64,000 nt of DNA from Thalassia testudinum (Eukaryota > Streptophyta > Magnoliopsida > Alismatales > Hydrocharitaceae), in NCBI GenBank assembly GCA_037157565.1, contig JAZHRO010000024.1, forward strand, positions 16,560,501 through 16,624,500. The letters are read 5' to 3'. Of this stretch, positions 59,062-64,000 are shown in pieces. The notes under the pieces were generated by a model, which saw only the letters and a list, made by a program, of their open reading frames with translations, was not told the DNA's origin and did not search any database. Within the stretch, counting starts at the first letter, position 1. Each line of letters starts with the position of its first letter. The translations under genes were made by a program, and so were the position numbers.

Positions 59062-59096
59062 ATAAATGTAAAGACCCATTCTATCTTGAGGATTTT

Positions 59097-59990
59097 AAAA
59101 CGTCTGGACTGTCGGTCAGACGTCTGGACCTCTTCCCAGACGTCTGGAAATTGAAATTTTGGTACGTGACTTCGCGTCTGCGCGCGGGTTGCATGCAGAC
59201 AGTACCCTTTTTCTCTCTCTTTCCCTCTTCCCTCCTCCACCAAACCCTAATGCACCCTTATATAAACCCCTCTCCCCCTCTTCCTTTCTTCCCCACTTCA
59301 CCACAGCCAGCCACCTTCCCTCCTTTCTCTACACTGCAACGAGAGGTGCGAGCGTGAGAGAGAGTGTGAGAGCGAGCGACGAGGAGGAGAGGCGGTGTGA
59401 GGAGAGGAGGAAGAGCTTGAGGTCGCGAGCTCGTGGGAGCTCACCGGAGGACGCATGGCCGAAGCGACGCGTGTGGGAGGAGGAACACGTCGGGGGAGAC
59501 TTCCCCGACATTTGCTGCAGCCGGAGCTACAGGCAAGGAGGCGAGGCCGCGGCGAGGGAGAGCAGCAGGTCACTCTGGTTCTAGAATTTTTCCAGAATCA
59601 GACGTCTGGCGTGACGTCCAGACGATGGGGCAGACGTCTGGTGACTACACCAGACGTCTGAAAGCAGTTCTTCACGAAGGTACGTTCCTCTTACAGTTAC
59701 GGCCATGCAGGCCACACCTCTATGATTTGCGTGGCTAAATATAGGCGATTTGGTTGTTGCGTATAAGGATTGCTTCGGGAAGGTGCGAGACATGCCCTCT
59801 CACGCGTTTCGAACGTCTGGACAGCTTACCAGATGACCGGAAGCACTCCCAGACGTCTGGAGGAGAGGTCGGACGTCTGGAGTTGGGTCCAAACGGTCTA
59901 GAAGAGGTTCTGGACATCTGAGGTTGACGCAGAACCTGAGGTGAGTTCCTGTCTACTTTTAAGACATCTGGACCTTGTGCCAGACATCTG
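59097..59990. promoter_or_regulatory. CAGACGTCTG phased arrays in LTR A2
   Basis: Motif starts are 59097, 59117, 59137 (20, 20); 59599, 59611, 59619, 59631, 59651 (12, 8, 12, 20); 59810, 59830, 59850, 59870, 59890, 59911 (four steps of 20, then 21); 59961, 59981 (20). The four blocks correspond in order to the four blocks of A1. The first lies upstream of the TATA box at 59259 and the others downstream. Confidence 0.82.
59259..59267 (+). promoter_or_regulatory. TATA box of LTR A2
   Basis: TATATAAAC is followed by CCCTCTCCCCCTC and lies about 190 bp into the LTR, right after the first palindrome block. The equivalent A1 position has GCGTTAAAAGG (near 26212), probably a decayed box. Confidence 0.6.
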
Positions 59991-61742
59991 ATTTAGGTCT
60001 GTAGCCCTATTTTTGACCGGTTTAGGGTCCGTTTTACGCAAACAAGATATCGGTATTTTCCTTGTGAGTTCCTCTACTTGTTAGAAGGCCTTTTATACTA
60101 TTCTGAATGTTTCATTGTGATTGTTCCTTAGTATAGGACTTCATCCTGTTACGAGTTCGGGACTTGCAGAGGCACATGAGCCAGCCGTTCGAGCTCCCAA
60201 TACTCCTGGGTTGTCTGGTAGAGTGGTTTCCCCCTATTTTTAATTATAAAATCGGATTGCATATATGAAATGGAATAAGTAGAAAACCTAGGATGAGGCA
60301 TGAATCCTAGGACGAGAAGTACTTGCACTATTTGTATGCGTGTTTGGAATAGCAGTCTTAAATGAATGAGTAGAAATGTGAACAACTGCCTGTTAATAAA
60401 CAAGAGCTGCCTGTGAAATATGAAGTGCCTGTGTTAGTTAGACAGTTACCTGTAACACTACTTGTTGTATATGTTAAATAATGGAAATACGAGCTACATG
60501 TGGATAATCTGAGAATGGAAATGTGAATGATGAAACCTGGTGTAGAATAGCATGAGAAATACGAGCATGAACCCTACGGGGAATTAGGAGTAGAGCTCCT
60601 GTGAATAAATGAAATGGATATGGAAATGTAGTAGGAAGTGTGCTGGCCCCTGAGTACGTGGTACCAAGGAGAGCGACTGTCCCCTGTTTAGTGTAGAGCG
60701 GAGCTAGCCGCCCTTAGGTTGGGACCCAGGGTTAGGATTGGCCACTTTACACCGATTTCTTAGCCCTCGCATACACTATATCAGGGAGAGCTACTAGTGT
60801 AGGGAGAGAGCTAGCCACCCTGGAGGCCCGGGGTTCAGCTAGCCACCCTACACCGACTTGTTAGACCTACTCGGCAAACCAAGGTAGTCAAACGAGGGTA
60901 CGCGAACTGTGGAGGGGCGAGACCCCTTTTGGTTCTAAGGGGCTAGACCCCTGTTACTGAGAGGACTAGGCCCTATACTGTTCCGTGCTGTACTTTAGGC
61001 GTACCCGTTAGCGGAAATGACTAACCGCGTGCCAGTGCGGGGTAGCTACCCATGCGTTTATCGCGCGTGCCGTAGTCACCACTACGTCTGTCCGTGACCT
61101 TGGGGTGGTTGACTGGGTGTAGGATCACCACGAGGGACTCTCCCAGCCAGGAGAGCACCACGTGTGCCTTCTACTCTTCAGAAAAGACTGCAATCAAGAT
61201 CGTTCCCACGAGGAACATTCGAGATCAAGAAAGAGATCTAAAAAATAAACCAATGGGTGAAAAGGAATAACTTGTAAAATAAAGTAATTAGAAAAGATAA
61301 ATTACCTATTAGCTTTTACTACTTTAGTTAGTTGGTTACCACTCTACTCAGCGTTCGGTGACGTTATTACTCATAACCCTTTTCAGGTCTAGGTCTTAAG
61401 CAGCCCAAGTCACCGCCTGCAGAGGGTGTTGGGCCCAGTAGAGCCCAGTAGCAATAGTCTTCTTATTGTAATACTTTATGTTGTTAGTAAATTCAGACTA
61501 TTGTTACTTTTACGTTTCTGTACCTTATTTTCGTTTTACTGTTGTGGTGGTGATATGTACTGTTAGCAGCTTTTACTTTCTTTACTACCGTACTCTTTTA
61601 CTGTTAGTTACTTAGCATGGTGAATGTGGTTTACTTTCCTACTTTTTTGTTATTTCTTGTTGGACGACTAGGTCTTGGGATTAGTCAAATCGAGCCGATC
61701 TCAGGTTCTGTAGGGATTCGAGAACCAGGGTTTAACAATAAA

Positions 61743-62373
61743 TGCTCCTAAATAATTACCAGAAGACCGTAATTCACTGCAAATCCATTCTGGGAAATAA
61801 ACATGAAAATAAGGGTAAAACTGTAGTTTTAACAGAATATCCTAATTGCAGAAAAATCATGGGATTTCTCAGGGGTTAATTAAAGGCCAAATGGTCATCA
61901 ATTCCTAATAAGTGGGTTCATGCAGAATGAAACGAGTTTTCACGTGTTTTGAGAATTAAATGATATTTGAAATCCTAAAAACAGACCAGTTTAATTAACT
62001 ACGGTTCTGGTCAGGATAAAATTCACCTAAACCTTCTAAAAATCATATAAAAATATTTCCTAATGTTTGGTACCTTTGATTTGACCTTTGGAACCCAATT
62101 TGGCCTAAAATAGAGTTTCAAATAGATAGTTACCTTAATTTGGGTTTCTGCGTAAATTATCTAGTTAAACTTGGTCAAAACCTAAATCCTACTTCACCAT
62201 CAAATTCCTTGGATCCAAATTACGTTTGTACCAAAATTTGGACCCAAGCAGAGATCATCTTGACCTAATATGCATTTTGGTCCAGTCTGATTCTTCTTCT
62301 CTCACTTAAAACCCTAGCTTTCAAAATTATTTGTAAATGCCCCCTAACTTCATCATCTTCTTCACAAATAGGT
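61743..62373 (+). mobile_element. Family C LTR, plus strand, continuation (C5)
   Basis: It matches C1 from about 5790 to 6380: GCTCCTAMATAA, GGGTAAAACTGTARTTTTA, AAACCTTCTAAAA, then TTTGGAACCYA and CTTCACCATYRRATTCCTT. It is interrupted at ATAGG (62369-62373) by LTR B3. Confidence 0.7.
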
Positions 62374-63179
62374 GTAAATCCCTACGGGAGGGGGGTGAGA
62401 TTTGCGTGATAAAATAAAAGTGCGGAAAAAATATCATAATCTCACAAAAAGACAATCACACAATTTGCATAAGTGATTTTTAGGTGGAAACCCAAACCAA
62501 GTGAAAACCACCACTTAACCCTCTCGAGTTAAGATTTTCCAATCGACCAAGTCGATCAAAATCCACTAACATACTACTTAAGGTGAGGGTAGTACAACGT
62601 CTATACAACCACGCTACTTGAACTCGAGGGTAGCGTATCTCAAACCCCTTCTTTTCACGAGAAGGTTTTTGTCTCACGAAGGAGACGGGAATTCGCAAAG
62701 GGAATACTCAACCAATTAATAAAGATAAAATACAACAATCCTATAGAGCCAACAAAATAAGTATTTAAATCTAGCTACTATAGGTAAAGGATCTTCCCTT
62801 TAGTGGAAGTGCGTCGGTTTGATGACGCGGGTGCATGATCCACGCAAAGGCACAGGCGACGTTGTCGAATGTGTGAGGACGGGAGAGCGGGTGTGCAGCG
62901 AAGATGAAGCTCTCAAGATGTGGATGATGTCTTGGAGAGCTAGAGCTTTTTCTAAAGTGTTTTGGATACAAATAGATGTGAAAATGGTATTGCTTAGTGT
63001 ATCTTGACAAGGTAAGGATCCTCCTCTATTTATAGAGGGCCTAGGAAGGCTCTAGAATGACTTGGAAGGCTTCCATAGCCATTGAGAATTATCCCAAGGT
63101 AAAATAGGCTGAAATCAGAATTATTAATGATTCTGACAGGGTCATTAGACGTCTGGGAAAAATATCAGACGTCTAGAAT
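62374..63179 (-). mobile_element. Family B LTR, minus strand (B3), interrupted
   Basis: It begins TGTAAATCCCTACGGGAGGGGGG (minus LTR ends CCCCCTCCC...TTTACA). It follows B2 in reverse through the GGGTAGTAC and GAGGGTAGCGTA blocks (62587, 62627), the CTCTATTTATAGAGG TATA palindrome (63024-63038) and the first motif pair at 63147 and 63167 (20 bp). It is cut at 63179 by F; its remainder lies beyond the window. Confidence 0.75.
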
Positions 63180-64000
63180 GTTAGTTCAACCACTCGTATA
63201 TAATATTTTGATGATTTTACAAAATGAAGAAAATGAAATAAAAAATAAAGCGTAGCATATTATTTTCTCTCTGTAATAACATATTTGCAGGATTTCAAAA
63301 AGCTTTCCAAGATGGGAGATTAAAAGCGTAAAGACGAGTAGCATAAGTATTAGGTCTTAGGCTTTTTCATGTAAACTTTCAAAGGTTGTAATTTTCATTT
63401 TATTTGAGTCTCGAAATATTGTAAAGAGCCCCCAAACAAAACCTATAAATAGCTAACTTAGGCTCTCTACACTTAGGATAAATAAGAAACAAAAACCAAA
63501 CACTTATACTTTTATCAGACGTCCATAACAGTGGTCAGACGTCTGATTTTCCACTTTAAGACGTCTGACAAGTGTATCAGACGTCTAATTTCAAAGATTT
63601 CTGCCTTTATTTGTCTCCTCATAAACATCAGTCGAAGGACTTCACTTTCAGACGTCAATAATCTTTAACAGACGTCTGATTGTTTACCCAGACGTCCTCA
63701 TACTAACCGTTAGACTTCGTCTATGCAAAAACAATTTCCAGACGTCTTGACACACTTACAGATGTCTGCCTTTGAACCGTTGGCCATGATTTTCTGTGCG
63801 TATCTCTTCACGGCCACAAAATCTTTTGGCAGAAGTAGGGAACAGTATTTAGGTTTCCAGACGTCTGGTAATGTTCTCAGACGTCCATAACAACGTCTGA
63901 TCCTCTATACCTAGAACCCTGTTTGGATCTGATGACAACAGGAACAAATCCACCATTCATTAGACGTCTAATGAAATAATCAGACGTCTTATGAGATAAT
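63180..64000 (+). mobile_element. B-like LTR nested in B3 (F), cut by window edge
   Basis: It starts TGTTAGTTCAACC, followed by TTTTGATGATTTTACAAAATG, the same layout as the B start (TGTTGGTGC...TTTTGATGATAACAAAAC) with different sequence. It has a TATA box TATAAATAG at 63444-63452 before the arrays, unlike B2 where the box follows them. TAGAA (63175-63179) would be its left target duplication. Confidence 0.65.
63516..63990. promoter_or_regulatory. CAGACGTCTG phased arrays in LTR F
   Basis: Motif starts are 63516, 63536, 63558, 63578 (20, 22, 20); 63629, 63649, 63669, 63689, 63711 (20, 20, 20, 22); 63739, 63759 (20); 63858, 63878, 63890 (20, 12); 63961, 63981 (20). The first block repeats the 20, 22, 20 pattern of B1 and B2. 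Confidence 0.82.

Larger units (their letters stand above)
59067..61737 (+). mobile_element. Solo LTR of family A, nested in C5 (A2)
   Basis: It starts TGTAAAGACCC and ends CAGGGTTTAACA, flanked by perfect ATAAA duplications (59062-59066 and 61738-61742). Length 2671 bp, against 2689 for A1. It carries the CAGACGTCTG arrays (59097-59990), a TATA box (TATATAAAC, 59259-59267), the TTTATCGCGCGTGCCGTAG block (near 61057) and the TTGGACGACTAGGTCTTGGG block near its end. It has no internal region, so it is a solo LTR. Confidence 0.92.

Overview
This window is plant nuclear DNA and looks like retrotransposon-rich, probably heterochromatic sequence. The evidence is: plant-type tRNA-Asp primer-binding sites, long LTRs with 5-bp target duplications, degenerate TTTAGGG telomere-type motifs, and AT-rich unique DNA with microsatellites. 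I found no intact host protein gene, rRNA or tRNA gene. Long open frames (for example 282 codons on the minus strand near 38.4-39.2 kb, 230 on the minus strand near 26.0-26.7 kb) are low-complexity or GC-rich LTR sequence, not genes. The species cannot be fixed from the sequence alone.

Layout. 1-2400: the 5' end of a minus-strand Athila-like element (internal region, PBS, LTR). 2430-13068: a nest of LTRs. It holds an old minus LTR of family A, a minus LTR of family B, the 3' part of a plus family A LTR, a complete solo LTR of family C (5736-8521) and a complete solo LTR of family E (9396-12347). The last two sit in an older repeat, family D. 13069-19689: AT-rich DNA with a copia/TRIM-type primer site, a short TIR element, a telomere-like inverted repeat and a 90-bp tandem repeat. 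19695-22478: a second solo LTR of family C. 23629-33335: the best preserved element, a non-autonomous Athila-like retrotransposon with two 1.4-kb LTRs, a perfect GGCAC target duplication, a tRNA-Asp PBS and one degenerate ORF with two in-frame TAG codons; a family A solo LTR is nested inside it. 33341-35923: a second D copy. 35927-46476: a decayed gypsy-type element (H) carrying nested C, C and B LTRs and a 77-bp tandem array immediately upstream of its 3' TATA box. 46477-59007: mostly unassigned AT-rich DNA with two TIR-type elements. 59008-64000: a family C LTR carrying a family A solo LTR, then a minus B LTR interrupted by a further B-like LTR (F) that runs off the end.

Main observation. 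The palindrome CAGACGTCTG and close variants recur dozens of times, only inside LTRs, on a fixed grid. Start-to-start spacing is 20 bp, with extra sites at +12 (or 8, 22). In one block of family A it alternates 12, 20, 12, 20, 12, 20 exactly. The 10-bp spacers are not conserved, only the palindrome and its phase. The grid is fully developed in families A, B and F, and is present as a single 20-bp pair in C and D. This looks like a protein-binding platform (the core is the bZIP C-box GACGTC) shared by several LTR families, although a structural or small-RNA role is not excluded.

All coordinates, spacings and target duplications were read by eye. Family letters A-H are local labels, not database names.
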